Shown piece by piece: positions 43,941 to 52,858 of a DNA stretch of 64,000 nt. Under the pieces are notes generated by a model. The model had not been told where the DNA came from. It did not search any database and worked only from the letters and a program-made list of their open reading frames with translations. Both the position numbers and the translations under genes were made by a program. Source of the DNA: Blautia sp. AF19-10LB (lineage in GTDB: Bacteria > Bacillota > Clostridia > Lachnospirales > Lachnospiraceae); the NCBI RefSeq assembly GCF_003461245.1, contig NZ_QTWS01000024.1, positions 1,576-65,575 on the forward strand, in the 5' to 3' direction. Each line of letters starts with the position of its first letter. The first letter of the stretch is position 1.

Positions 43941-45644
43941 CTACTTTATCTCCTGCAAAATGGTCTGCTTCAGCTCTTCAATGGCCACTTTGGTATCTGC
44001 TGCCGTTTCTCCCAGAAGACTGGCGATCTCATGCACGATCCGAAGCTGTTCCGCCGCCAGTTTATCTGCCATCTGAACTGCCTCTGCCTTGGCACGGTTC
44101 TGCTTCTTTTCGCTCTCCTTTTCTCTGGTCACATCTTTCATGATACATAAGATCAGTTTATTCTTCCGGTCATTTGTAAGAACACGTTCTATATAACGTT
44201 TCTGTTCATTCAGATAGATACAGTCCTGTACGATCTCCCGGTTAAAAGCGATCATATTTATGATCGGATAATCATCCATGATCTCGCCCACCGCTTTTCC
44301 AAGGAGCTGCTTTTTTCTGGAAATATCAAACAGATCATTCGCCGCTTTGTTCATCTGTATGATATTAAGGTCATAATCTACCGTGACCAGAAGTCCCGGC
44401 ATAGCCTCAATGATAATATTGGCGTAGTCTTCCTGTTTTTCTCTCATATAAGGAATGCACATAGATACTTCCGCTTTGCCCTGGATAACAGCGATCGCCT
44501 TTGCCCTGCAGGTGTCATAGCCGCAGGCGCCGCAGTTCAGTTCATCCTCTTTTGTATATTTGCCCATTTCATGCATCACATGGGTAAACTGTTCTTTTGT
44601 GATCGCTTTTTCCGGATAGGTTTCCTCCTGCACAAATTTCCTTTCCGGAATCTCCGGCATCTGGATATGATGATCTTTCTGATAATCTACCTGACCGTTT
44701 TTCATGGAAAGCTCTCTGATCGCGATCAGCGCATCCAGCAGTTTCTTTTCCTGCTGCAAAGAATAAGCCCCGCCGATACATCCGTTTGTACAGGCGTTCA
44801 TTTCTATGAAATAATCTGCATAATCTCCTGTCCTCAGTTCCTTTAAGATTTCCTTGCACTGATCTATTCCATCTACCGACAGGTACTTCTGTCCGTTTAT
44901 CGGCTGCATTGCCTGTATCAGACCTCCGCTTACCGCGGTCATTCTTGAAAGATATACGTCTTTTTGATCCTCTCGTTCTGGTTTTTCCTGGATATCCTTC
45001 ATCCAGTTATTCAGCTCTCCAAATGTAATTACATAATCCGCGCATGACTGGCGCTCTTTCAGTTCTGACATTACAGAAATACACGGGCTGATGTATACGA
45101 TAGATGCGTCTGGATATTGCTCTCTTAAATATGCTGCATGCATCTGCTTCATAGAATAAACCGGAGCCAGATATTCTGTCAGATGAGGATATTTCGTCTC
45201 GATCAGCCGCACCACCACCGGACAGTTCGATGAGATCACCAGTTTTTTCTGCTGTTGTTCCCGCAGAAGCCTGGTATATTCTTCCTTCATCACAGCTGCT
45301 CCCTGCGCCGCGTCAAATGCTTGCCAGAAACCCATTTTTTGCAGATATTTTTCCAGATCACCAATACTGTTCCAGCCATATCTTGCAAGATAAGCAGGAT
45401 GTACAGACGCGATCACCTTTTTGCCGGACGCAATCACTCTTTGGATAGCCGGGATATCGTCGTGTTCTACCTTTGCGTGCTGAGGACAGACAGCGATACA
45501 TTTCTCGCAGAGAATACATTGTTCTTCAATGATCTGTGCCTGCTGATTTGTGACCCTGATCGCCTTTACGGGACAGTTGCGGATACATTTATAACAGTTT
45601 TTACAATTGGCTGTACGAAACTGCAGGATCGATGTGTGGCTCAT
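43941..45644 (-). CDS. sensory [FeFe]-hydrogenase-like PAS protein
   Basis: A 567-residue protein. Two [4Fe-4S] ferredoxin motifs lie at residues 14-24 and 43-53. The H-cluster domain keeps its four Cys ligands: 'SSNCP' (near 140), 'SPCIS' (near 186) and 'ACTNGCIGG' (near 283). The proton-relay Cys of TSCCP is Asn here and the Lys of PCxxK is lost, as expected for group C sensory rather than catalytic enzymes. A further Cys cluster 'CGACGYDTC' (near 370), a PAS domain (about 415-510) and a C-terminal coiled coil follow. It probably senses H2 or redox state and signals through the adjacent SpoIIE phosphatase. A GGGGAGG site sets the start. Confidence 0.82.
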   Translation of the reverse strand: MSHTSILQFRTANCKNCYKCIRNCPVKAIRVTNQQAQIIEEQCILCEKCIAVCPQHAKVEHDDIPAIQRVIASGKKVIASVHPAYLARYGWNSIGDLEKYLQKMGFWQAFDAAQGAAVMKEEYTRLLREQQQKKLVISSNCPVVVRLIETKYPHLTEYLAPVYSMKQMHAAYLREQYPDASIVYISPCISVMSELKERQSCADYVITFGELNNWMKDIQEKPEREDQKDVYLSRMTAVSGGLIQAMQPINGQKYLSVDGIDQCKEILKELRTGDYADYFIEMNACTNGCIGGAYSLQQEKKLLDALIAIRELSMKNGQVDYQKDHHIQMPEIPERKFVQEETYPEKAITKEQFTHVMHEMGKYTKEDELNCGACGYDTCRAKAIAVIQGKAEVSMCIPYMREKQEDYANIIIEAMPGLLVTVDYDLNIIQMNKAANDLFDISRKKQLLGKAVGEIMDDYPIINMIAFNREIVQDCIYLNEQKRYIERVLTNDRKNKLILCIMKDVTREKESEKKQNRAKAEAVQMADKLAAEQLRIVHEIASLLGETAADTKVAIEELKQTILQEIK

Positions 45645-45664
45645 AGTGTTCCTCCCCTAAGCTA

Positions 45665-45693
45665 AAGTCCCCTGACACACTGCCAGAGGACTT
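45665..45693. other. imperfect hairpin between two minus-strand genes
   Basis: Eleven of 13 positions pair (45665-45677 with 45681-45693). It lies between the kinase-like gene and the hydrogenase-like gene, 20 bases before the latter, without a T-run. It may act as a weak attenuator. Confidence 0.45.
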
Positions 45694-45707
45694 CTTTGCT
45701 GAAACTT

Positions 45708-46346
45708 TTATTTATTTTTGCTCTCGTCAAAGATCTTGATCGCTTCTATGATCGTTCTGACGCTGTTCTCGATACCGAGCTTGCTACTGTCGATGCAGAG
45801 ATTATAGCTCTTGGCTGCTCCCCATTTCTTGTTGGTGTAGTAGTTATAGTAGCTTGCCCTGCTCTTATCGGTCTTGGTGATCATGTCCTTGGCTTCTTTT
45901 GGAGATTTGTTGTGTTTGGCTGCAAGACGGTTGATCCGCCAGTCAAGATCTGCATGTACAAATACACTAAAGCAGTCCTTCCAGTCTGCCAGCGCATAAT
46001 CTGCACAGCGGCCTACCATAACACACGAGCCCTCATCTGCCAGTTTCTTGATCGCATCAAACTGTGCAAGGAAGATCTTGTGGTTCATCGGCATATCCGA
46101 AAATCCTGCGGAAGAATATCCAAAAGAATAGGTATCCATGACCAGAGAATACAGAAAACTGTTGGTCGGTTTCTCATCATGATTCTCAAACAGTTCCTTG
46201 CAGATACCACTGTCATTTGCGGCATGCTCCAGAAGTTCCTTATCGTAACATTTGATCCCGAAATATTTGGCGATCTCCTGACCGATCTGTCTTCCTCCAC
46301 TTCCATATTCACGTCCGATTGTGATGATTGAACTTGTACTATTCAT
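45708..46346 (-). CDS. cytidylate kinase-like P-loop protein
   Basis: A 212-residue protein of the cytidylate-kinase-like family; ATG 46346 gives 'MNSTSSIITIGREYGSGGRQIGQ' (first 20 residues cited in part) and has AAGGGAG upstream. 'GREYGSGGRQIG' replaces a standard Walker A, 'CVMVGRCADYAL' follows, and 'NRLAAKHNKSPKEAKDMI' is the lid-like region. The substrate has not been defined for this family. It is transcribed from its own promoter (46383-46412) and may continue into the hydrogenase-sensor genes. Confidence 0.85.
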   Translation of the reverse strand: MNSTSSIITIGREYGSGGRQIGQEIAKYFGIKCYDKELLEHAANDSGICKELFENHDEKPTNSFLYSLVMDTYSFGYSSAGFSDMPMNHKIFLAQFDAIKKLADEGSCVMVGRCADYALADWKDCFSVFVHADLDWRINRLAAKHNKSPKEAKDMITKTDKSRASYYNYYTNKKWGAAKSYNLCIDSSKLGIENSVRTIIEAIKIFDESKNK

Positions 46347-46382
46347 AAGCTGTGCACTCCCTTCTGCAAAAACTATAGAAGT

Positions 46383-46412
46383 ATTATACATTATTTTTTC
46401 TGAAAATGCCAA
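46383..46412 (-). promoter_or_regulatory. promoter of the cytidylate kinase-like gene
   Basis: On the minus strand, TTGGCA (46412-46407), 18 bp, TATAAT (46388-46383), about 37 bases upstream of the start codon. Confidence 0.65.
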
Positions 46413-46481
46413 CAATTTATAATTATTTTACAATTTCCCTAAAATTAGACCAACAATTTGCCAGAAAAGTCTCTTGATTCT

Positions 46482-47396
46482 TTACTTACGCAATTTATCG
46501 AGAAGTTTCTCGAAATACTCCGGAAGCGGTGCCGTAAATTCCAGATATTCCCCCGTCACCGGATGACGGAATCCCAGGATCATTGCATGAAGTGCCTGTC
46601 CCTGGAGATGATATGGATTTTTGGATGATCCATACACCGTATCGCCGAGAAGCGGATAGCCAAGGCTTGCCATATGCACACGGATCTGGTGCGTACGTCC
46701 CGTTTCCAGGCGGCACTCGATATACGTCGCATTGCCGAAACGTTCCAGGACCTTATAATGTGTCACAGCTTCCTTGCCGTTCTTATGATTGATCGCCATT
46801 TTTTTGCGGTCGATCGGATGTCTTCCTACCGGAGCATCAACAGTTCCCTCATCTTCTTTGATGTTCCCCTGCACGACAGCACGATATCTTCGTTTGATAC
46901 TGTGCTCCTTGAGCTGCTCTGCAAGGTCTCTGTGGGCTCCGTCCTCCTTGCAGATAAGAAGTGCCCCTGTTGTGTCCTTGTCGATCCTGTGCACGATTCC
47001 GGGGCGCAGAACGCCATTGATCCCGGAGAGATGCTCACCGCAGTGCGCCATGACTGCATTGACCAGAGTTCCCTCCATATGTCCGGCACTTGGATGCACG
47101 ACCATATCCTTTGGCTTATTTACCACCATCAGCCATTCATCCTCATACAGGATATCAAGAGGGATCTCTTCCGGTTTGATATCGAGCGGCTGCATATCCG
47201 GCACCTGAAGTGCCACCTCGTCACCCGCCCGCGTCTTATAATTTGCCTTTACTACTTTGCCATTTACAGAAACCATCTGGTCTTTGAGAAGTTTCTGCAG
47301 ATAAGATCTGGAAAAGTCTAGGCATACATCCGCAAGATAGCGGTCAATACGGATGCCGGCTTTTTCCACATCCACTTTAAAATTTATTGTTTCCAT
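46482..47396 (-). CDS. RluA-family pseudouridine synthase
   Basis: A 304-residue protein: an N-terminal S4 RNA-binding domain (about residues 12-75, 'RIDRYLADVCLDFSRSYLQ') and the catalytic domain with 'GIVHRIDKDTTGALLIC', which contains the active-site Asp, and 'TGRTHQIRVHMASLGYPLLG'. This form usually modifies 23S rRNA (RluD-like) in Firmicutes. It lies 3 bases downstream of lspA on the minus strand, a common pairing. Confidence 0.95.
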   Translation of the reverse strand: METINFKVDVEKAGIRIDRYLADVCLDFSRSYLQKLLKDQMVSVNGKVVKANYKTRAGDEVALQVPDMQPLDIKPEEIPLDILYEDEWLMVVNKPKDMVVHPSAGHMEGTLVNAVMAHCGEHLSGINGVLRPGIVHRIDKDTTGALLICKEDGAHRDLAEQLKEHSIKRRYRAVVQGNIKEDEGTVDAPVGRHPIDRKKMAINHKNGKEAVTHYKVLERFGNATYIECRLETGRTHQIRVHMASLGYPLLGDTVYGSSKNPYHLQGQALHAMILGFRHPVTGEYLEFTAPLPEYFEKLLDKLRK

Positions 47397-47399
47397 AGA

Positions 47400-47927
47400 T
47401 TATTTATCCTTTATCTTTGAACTCAGGAATTCAAAGTCTTCATCCTTGTATTTAAAGACTACCAGAAGCACCAGCACGATCCCGCCGCATACCACATAGA
47501 TATCCGCAATATTAAACACAGGAAAATCGATCAGGGAAAAATAGATAAAATCCACCACATATCCTCGGAACAGCCGGTCAATAAAGTTCCCTGCTGCCCC
47601 GCCAAACAATACTGCTCCTGTGAGCAGCAGTGGCAGATAATATCTGTTCTTCGGTATCCTGACAAAGACCCAGATCAGTGCAATGCAGAATATCACACAC
47701 ATGCCGCCAAATAAGAACTGTCTGCCTTCCAGCATGCCAAATGCCATGCCGCGGTTCTCTACATAAGCAAGTTCCAGTACACCTGGTATCAATGAGATAC
47801 TACTGTGATCCTTCAGGTGCAAAAGAGCTTCATGCTTCGCAACCTGATCCAGCAAAATCAGTACAAGGATCAGTCCGCTACATAGAATTGTAGTCCTTCC
47901 TGTGTCAAACGTATCCTGTTTTTTCAT
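47400..47927 (-). CDS. lspA: lipoprotein signal peptidase II
   Basis: A 175-residue aspartic protease with four membrane segments that cleaves prolipoprotein signal peptides. The catalytic Asp residues lie in 'GNFIDRLFRGYVVDFIYF' and 'FPVFNIADIYV'. The start overlaps the aroB stop by 4 bases (ATGA). The length is normal. Confidence 0.95.
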   Translation of the reverse strand: MKKQDTFDTGRTTILCSGLILVLILLDQVAKHEALLHLKDHSSISLIPGVLELAYVENRGMAFGMLEGRQFLFGGMCVIFCIALIWVFVRIPKNRYYLPLLLTGAVLFGGAAGNFIDRLFRGYVVDFIYFSLIDFPVFNIADIYVVCGGIVLVLLVVFKYKDEDFEFLSSKIKDK

Positions 47928-49015
47928 TTAAGGATCTCCCTGATTCCCTCCAGCAATTCCTCATCACTTACAGAACGGTCAATAAAACTGTTTCCTATTC
48001 CCTTCATCAGCACAAATTTGATCTGTCCCTGTTCCATCTTCTTGTCCTTTTTGGTGACCGCAAGGACTGCTGCCTCGTCAAGACCTTCTGCACTGACAGG
48101 AAGATCATAAAGAAGACAGCCTTCTCTGATCCTGTTATATTCTTCTTCTGTGAGGAGCTCTCTCTTCCAGGAAATATAAGCAGCAGCCACAAGTCCGATC
48201 GCAACGCACTGTCCGTGCAGCAGCTGGAAATCCTTGAGTTTCTCCACTGCATGTCCCACAGTATGACCAAGATTCAGAAGTGCACGTTCTCCCTGTTCCT
48301 TCGGATCACGCTCTACAACACCGGCCTTGATCTCACAGCAGCGGCGGATCATTTTTGCCAGGGCAGCAGTATCGAGGGCACGGATCGCCTCATGGTTTGC
48401 AAGCACATATTCATAAAAATCCGCATCACAGATCAGACCTGTCTTAAGTACTTCACCCATTCCGCAGGCAAACTCTACCGGTGGGAGGGATTTCAGTGTA
48501 TTCATGTTCATATAGACAAGGCGCGGCTGATGAAAAGCTCCGACCATGTTTTTGTACTGGTCAAGGTCCACACCTGTCTTGCCGCCTACACTGCTGTCCA
48601 CCTGAGAGAGAAGTGTTGTCGGGATCTGGATAAAGTCAATGCCTCGGAGATACGTCGCTGCTCCAAATCCGGAGAGATCGCCTACCACACCGCCGCCAAG
48701 CGCAACCACAAGACTCTTGCGGTCAAGCTGATTCTCGATCAGTGCCTTGTATAACTGCTGCACCGTATTCAGGTTCTTGTTTCTCTCACCTGCCTCAAAG
48801 ACAAAGACAGAGACTCTGGATGCAACCTGCGTAAGAACACGCTTTACTTCCTCTGCATAAAGAGGTTCCACATGGGTGTCTGTCACAATACAGAGATTAC
48901 GTCCTTCCAGTCCCTCTGTACAGATCGCGTCTGCAAGTCTGTCAAATCCCTCTTCAAAATAGATCGGATAATAAAAATCTCCATTTCTTTTTACCTGTAA
49001 AATTTCTTCTGCCAT
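47924..49015 (-). CDS. aroB: 3-dehydroquinate synthase
   Basis: A 363-residue enzyme of the shikimate pathway converting DAHP to 3-dehydroquinate with NAD and a metal. 'ALGGGVVGDLSGFGAATYLRG' (in part) binds NAD; 'IPTTLLSQVDSSVGGKTGVD' and 'LNLGHTVGHAVE' carry substrate and metal residues. No other shikimate gene is nearby; it is embedded between ylmH and lspA, so its neighbours do not reflect its pathway. Confidence 0.96.
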   Translation of the reverse strand: MAEEILQVKRNGDFYYPIYFEEGFDRLADAICTEGLEGRNLCIVTDTHVEPLYAEEVKRVLTQVASRVSVFVFEAGERNKNLNTVQQLYKALIENQLDRKSLVVALGGGVVGDLSGFGAATYLRGIDFIQIPTTLLSQVDSSVGGKTGVDLDQYKNMVGAFHQPRLVYMNMNTLKSLPPVEFACGMGEVLKTGLICDADFYEYVLANHEAIRALDTAALAKMIRRCCEIKAGVVERDPKEQGERALLNLGHTVGHAVEKLKDFQLLHGQCVAIGLVAAAYISWKRELLTEEEYNRIREGCLLYDLPVSAEGLDEAAVLAVTKKDKKMEQGQIKFVLMKGIGNSFIDRSVSDEELLEGIREILK

Positions 49016-49033
49016 GTCTGCCTCCTCTGTGAT

Positions 49034-49786
49034 TTACTGATAACGGCGCAGCTTCACACTGTTCCGTCCCTTTTTTGTCTGCCGGGAAACTCCGTCAAAG
49101 ATGAAACGTCCCTTTCCGCGGACTGATATGATATCCCCTTCCTTCGGCTCATAGCCATTGGAAGTGATGAGTTTGCCATTTACAAAAACCTGCCCGTTCT
49201 CGATAAAAGAAACCATGCTGCTTCTGGAAGCCTGAAAAGCAAGTGCGATCAGCGCATCCAGACGTACCGAAGAACAGGTTCCTGTGACAAGTGCAAACTG
49301 TGGTTCCGGATAATGCTCCGGGTTATCCACAACAGAAACCTTCACCGCAGTATGACGGATCCGATCAAGATTATCCACAAGAAAATCTGCGATCTTGTTG
49401 TGGCAGAAGATCCAGGCCGTATGTTCCTGGATCAGAATATCCCCGATCACGGAACGCTCGATCCCAAGGTTTAAGACTGCCCCCAGATAATCCCTGTGGC
49501 CCAGGTCCTCTGAAAATTTCCTGGCCTTCGGTTCAACCTTAAGACAGGTGATCGGATATTCCCAGGTAAAAGCAAGAGCATCAGGATGAAACGCTATCAT
49601 CTGACGCTCTGCTTGCTCATAACCGCCGAAGCATTCCGTCACTACACCAGGAATCTGATTCTTTCGGTTGTTTACGATATTTTGTTCGTTTAAATTAAGG
49701 AAATCCGAAAATGTGACAATATCTCTCCGATAAGAAAGATTTGCCAGTTCCCGGATTCTCTTAATGAAAAATTCTTCTTTTTCCAT
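49034..49786 (-). CDS. ylmH: YlmH-type S4-domain RNA-binding protein
   Basis: A 250-residue protein. The N-terminal two thirds are the YlmH-specific region ('VVTECFGGYEQAERQMIAF' and 'RDYLGAVLNLGIERSVIGDI'). The C-terminal S4 domain begins 'RLDALIALAFQASRSSMVSF' and ends near the C-terminus. Members bind RNA or ribosomes; in Bacillus this gene belongs to the ylm division cluster. It follows sepF by 6 bases. Confidence 0.92.
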   Translation of the reverse strand: MEKEEFFIKRIRELANLSYRRDIVTFSDFLNLNEQNIVNNRKNQIPGVVTECFGGYEQAERQMIAFHPDALAFTWEYPITCLKVEPKARKFSEDLGHRDYLGAVLNLGIERSVIGDILIQEHTAWIFCHNKIADFLVDNLDRIRHTAVKVSVVDNPEHYPEPQFALVTGTCSSVRLDALIALAFQASRSSMVSFIENGQVFVNGKLITSNGYEPKEGDIISVRGKGRFIFDGVSRQTKKGRNSVKLRRYQ

Positions 49787-49792
49787 TGTGCA

Positions 49793-50437
49793 TTAATAAC
49801 CTGCTCTTACAGAAGGAGTAGAAGTGCTTCCAAGAATATTCTGAAGGTCACCTGTGATATCTACACCTTCTGGTCCAAGGATAAAGATATAGCTGGATAC
49901 TTTCTGAAGGCTTCCACCGAGGGAATAACATGCACCTGATGTAAAATCAATGATCCTCTGTGCAAGTTCTACATCAATACCTTCCAGATTCAGAACAACT
50001 GTAGATTTCTCAACGAGAGTATCTGCGATCTCACGTGTATCCTCCATAGAAGACGGTTTGATGACACAGACTTCCATATTTACAGGAAGACTGGATCTTC
50101 TGCTGCTTCTCATTGGTGTAATCTTGGAAGAAGTACGTACTGGCTTGTCCTGTTTTGGTGCAGAAGTGGTTTTAAAGGTCTGCTTCGGTGCAGGCTGCTT
50201 CACCTCTGCCTTTACTGGCTCTTCTTCCTCATCTTCTTCGTCCTCGTCAAAAAAATCATTCTCTTCTTTCTTTTTGCCGAATTTCTGGAAGAATTTCTTT
50301 ACCGGTTTCTCTTCATCGTCCTCGTCGTCAAGGAAATCCTCATCGTCCTCGTCAAGAAGTCCTTCATCAAGGAAGTCATCCTCCTCATATTCATCATTCA
50401 GCTTTACAACGTCCAAAAGTTTATCTAAAACGCCCAT
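49793..50437 (-). CDS. sepF: cell division protein SepF
   Basis: A 214-residue protein; start 50437 ('MGVLDKLLDVVKL') has GGAGA 7 nt upstream. The N-terminal amphipathic helix is the membrane-binding part; a very acidic and then Lys-rich low-complexity linker (about 15-115) follows; the C-terminal domain ('INMEVCVIKPSSMEDTREI'-like, 'STVVLNLEGIDVELAQRIID') polymerises and binds FtsZ. The acidic linker is longer than in Bacillus SepF. Confidence 0.94.
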   Translation of the reverse strand: MGVLDKLLDVVKLNDEYEEDDFLDEGLLDEDDEDFLDDEDDEEKPVKKFFQKFGKKKEENDFFDEDEEDEEEEPVKAEVKQPAPKQTFKTTSAPKQDKPVRTSSKITPMRSSRRSSLPVNMEVCVIKPSSMEDTREIADTLVEKSTVVLNLEGIDVELAQRIIDFTSGACYSLGGSLQKVSSYIFILGPEGVDITGDLQNILGSTSTPSVRAGY

Positions 50438-50451
50438 TTCAATCTCCAATC

Positions 50452-51159
50452 TTATTTGTCCTGTGCCTGTTTTGAGTAATCTCGCTCGCCAAATATTCCA
50501 GTTCCAACACGCACCATTGTAGCGCCTTCCTGCACAGCAACCTGATAATCCCCAGTCATACCCATGCTTAAAACACTCATAGTAACATTATTAATGTTTT
50601 TGGCCGCAATGTCAACACTTAATTTTTTTAATTGACGGAAAATCGGTCGATTTTCTTCTGGATTTTGTACATAAGGCGCAATTGTCATAAGCCCCTGTAT
50701 CTTTATATGCGGAAACTTCGCGATAGATTCCACCAGAGGAAGAACTTCTTCTGTTTTAAGTCCAAATTTCGTCTCCTCCTGTGCGACATTGACTTCCAGA
50801 AGGATCGGAACGCAGACATCATGCTTTGCAGCTTCCTGTTCAATTGTCTGTGCCAGCCTGAGAGAATCCACAGAATGGATCAGAGCAACTTTGTCCACGA
50901 TATATTTCACTTTATTTCTCTGAAGATGTCCGATCATATGCCACTGGATATCCTTTGGCAGCTGCGGATATTTGTCCGTGATCTCCTGTACTTTATTTTC
51001 TCCGAATACTCTCGCACCTGCATCATATGCTTCCTGAAGCATATGAACCGGCTTCGTCTTGCTGACTGCGATCAACGTTACTTCCTTTGGATCGCGTCCT
51101 GCTGCCTCGCATGCTGCTTTAATATTTTCTCTGACCTGATTCAGATTCTCTGTTACCAT
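50452..51159 (-). CDS. yggS: YggS-family PLP-binding protein
   Basis: A 235-residue TIM-barrel protein that binds pyridoxal phosphate and maintains vitamin B6 homeostasis. 'LIAVSKTKPVHMLQEAYDAG' contains the PLP Lys; 'FGENKVQEITDKY', 'WHMIGHLQRNKVKY' and 'LSMGMTGDYQVAVQEGATMV' are conserved. It is ylmE of the ylm cluster and directly precedes sepF on the minus strand. Confidence 0.95.
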   Translation of the reverse strand: MVTENLNQVRENIKAACEAAGRDPKEVTLIAVSKTKPVHMLQEAYDAGARVFGENKVQEITDKYPQLPKDIQWHMIGHLQRNKVKYIVDKVALIHSVDSLRLAQTIEQEAAKHDVCVPILLEVNVAQEETKFGLKTEEVLPLVESIAKFPHIKIQGLMTIAPYVQNPEENRPIFRQLKKLSVDIAAKNINNVTMSVLSMGMTGDYQVAVQEGATMVRVGTGIFGERDYSKQAQDK

Positions 51160-51188
51160 AATATCAGCCTCCTTAGCTTATACAACTT

Positions 51189-52652
51189 TTAATATAAAAT
51201 TTCCTGCTCATCTACCTTATCGGCATTTCTGACAATATGATCATATCTGGAAAGCCCGTAACGAGTCTCTCTGGATATAATTGCGTATTCCTCATTCTGA
51301 TCCAGGATCTGAATCCGTCGGAAAACAGCATATCCCTGATTGATACAATATGTACCTTCCAGAACTCCAACCTCTCTTATCACATATTTACTCTGATTCT
51401 CTGTGTCGACTGCCACATCTCCCTCTTTAAAATTACTCATATCAATATAATAGATACTTCCCGGAGACTCCTCTTCTTCTGTACTTTCCAGTTCATCTTC
51501 TCCGTAAACAGTCGCCTTGACAAACTTCTGTGTCGTATTTCCATTTTTGTCCGTGCTCTGGATCATAATTCCTGATTCCTGATCTTTATTCACTGTCAGG
51601 TATGCAGAAGGAATCTTATAAAATTCCTTTGTTACAATCGAAGACAACGGGATCTTAAGTCCTGTAACCGTGTTAGTTACCAACTCAATCTCAAGAAAGC
51701 GGTCTGCCGCGTAACGGATCAGACCTTTGTTAAAATCTATTTTTCCATATTTTGCTTTGTCAATTTCCACAATACTGAAATCTCCGCTCTGTGTCATTCC
51801 ATCTTTCATAAATTTGACACGAACAGAAGTACGATCCTTCAGTTTTGCTGCCTGCTTGCCGCTGAGCGGTATCAAAAGACTCCACCGCTCATCCGTTACC
51901 AGCGTGTACATATTGTCACCCGCATTAACTGTTCCCTGGTTCTTAAGATCTGTCTCATGATATGCGGTCTGGTCAAAGTCCTCTGCTGTAAGGTTTTCCA
52001 GGCTTTTTCCTTCATATCCGTCGACAGAATACAACACAATCCCGTCCGTATCTGCCTTGCTCAGTGTCTGACCGGCATAAGATGCTGTCGAAACTGCCGG
52101 CACACTGTCTGCACTTTCATCAGAAGAATCTGATGATGCAGAAGAAACCGTCGCAGTACTACTTCCCGGGGCCTGTGCATACTGAAGGATATCTCCCTCC
52201 AGTTCATATTTAAAACTATATGTACTGTTGAACCTGCTGGAATTAAATCCTTTGGAAAAGCTGAGCATATTACTGCGAATCTGTGAAAGCTGCTCTGCAC
52301 TCAGTTCCGATGTGGTTTCTGAAGGCTGTGTACTGCTGATGCCATAAACAGCTCCGCTGGCATTGATCTTACTTCCCTCTCTTGCATAATAACTCACATA
52401 TCCACTGGTCTCTGCCTGGTGAACAGACTCTTCGCGAAGTGCAAGCCCTGTATAAGTTTCATTTCTTGACAGAGGTCCTGAAATGACCAGATACGATTCA
52501 ATATTCGTAGAAGTCAGATACAGCACAGCACTGAACAACATATAAATCAAAAGACACCCAAATAACATAGTGCCTATATTCAACCCAAAGATCTTTCGAA
52601 TCTTCGAAAGAGAACCTGGATGATTACCGGAATTTTTCTGATTATCAGGCAC
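51189..52652 (-). CDS. HlyD-like membrane-anchored protein
   Basis: A 487-residue protein. GTG 52652 is chosen since AAAGGAGG lies 8 nt upstream, and the promoter at 52697-52725 would start RNA at about 52690, too late for the longer frame from 52691. One membrane segment is at about residues 20-45 of this version, followed by a beta-rich extracytoplasmic region with two Ser/Thr/Asp-rich low-complexity parts. It is weakly like efflux-pump adaptor (HlyD/RND) proteins; no ABC or RND partner gene is adjacent. Lachnospiraceae often carry it before yggS-sepF, which suggests an envelope or division role. Confidence 0.75.
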   Translation of the reverse strand: MPDNQKNSGNHPGSLSKIRKIFGLNIGTMLFGCLLIYMLFSAVLYLTSTNIESYLVISGPLSRNETYTGLALREESVHQAETSGYVSYYAREGSKINASGAVYGISSTQPSETTSELSAEQLSQIRSNMLSFSKGFNSSRFNSTYSFKYELEGDILQYAQAPGSSTATVSSASSDSSDESADSVPAVSTASYAGQTLSKADTDGIVLYSVDGYEGKSLENLTAEDFDQTAYHETDLKNQGTVNAGDNMYTLVTDERWSLLIPLSGKQAAKLKDRTSVRVKFMKDGMTQSGDFSIVEIDKAKYGKIDFNKGLIRYAADRFLEIELVTNTVTGLKIPLSSIVTKEFYKIPSAYLTVNKDQESGIMIQSTDKNGNTTQKFVKATVYGEDELESTEEEESPGSIYYIDMSNFKEGDVAVDTENQSKYVIREVGVLEGTYCINQGYAVFRRIQILDQNEEYAIISRETRYGLSRYDHIVRNADKVDEQEILY

Positions 52653-52696
52653 AAAAAATGCCTCCTTTATATCAATCTTTGTATTTTGCATCCATC

Positions 52697-52725
52697 ATTG
52701 TACCATTTTCATCCTGCAATGACAA
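52697..52725 (-). promoter_or_regulatory. promoter of the HlyD-like gene and ylm cluster
   Basis: On the minus strand, TTGTCA (52725-52720), 17 bp, TACAAT (52702-52697). Confidence 0.7.
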
Positions 52726-52762
52726 GAAAAAGCAGATAATTTCTTGATCTGTCAGGAAATCT

Positions 52763-52815
52763 CGAACGTATTTTCCGAATATCTGTTTGCTATTTTGTCC
52801 AGACTGTGCTATACT
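52763..52815 (+). promoter_or_regulatory. lexA promoter with two SOS-box-like sites
   Basis: The promoter is TTGCTA (52787-52792), 17 bp, TATACT (52810-52815). Two sites resemble the Gram-positive LexA box CGAAC-N4-GTTCG: CGAACGTATTTTCC (52763-52776) and CGAATATCTGTTTG (52776-52789), each with two mismatches, back to back 13 bp apart. The second covers the -35 box, so LexA would repress its own gene. Confidence 0.65.
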
Positions 52816-52858
52816 AAATTTGTGTATAGTAAAGTATCGTGAACCTGGAGGTATATCT

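Noticed and set aside
45696..46331. 211-residue plus-strand frame opposite the kinase-like gene
   Set aside because: Antisense shadow; the minus-strand gene has a family match, SD and promoter.
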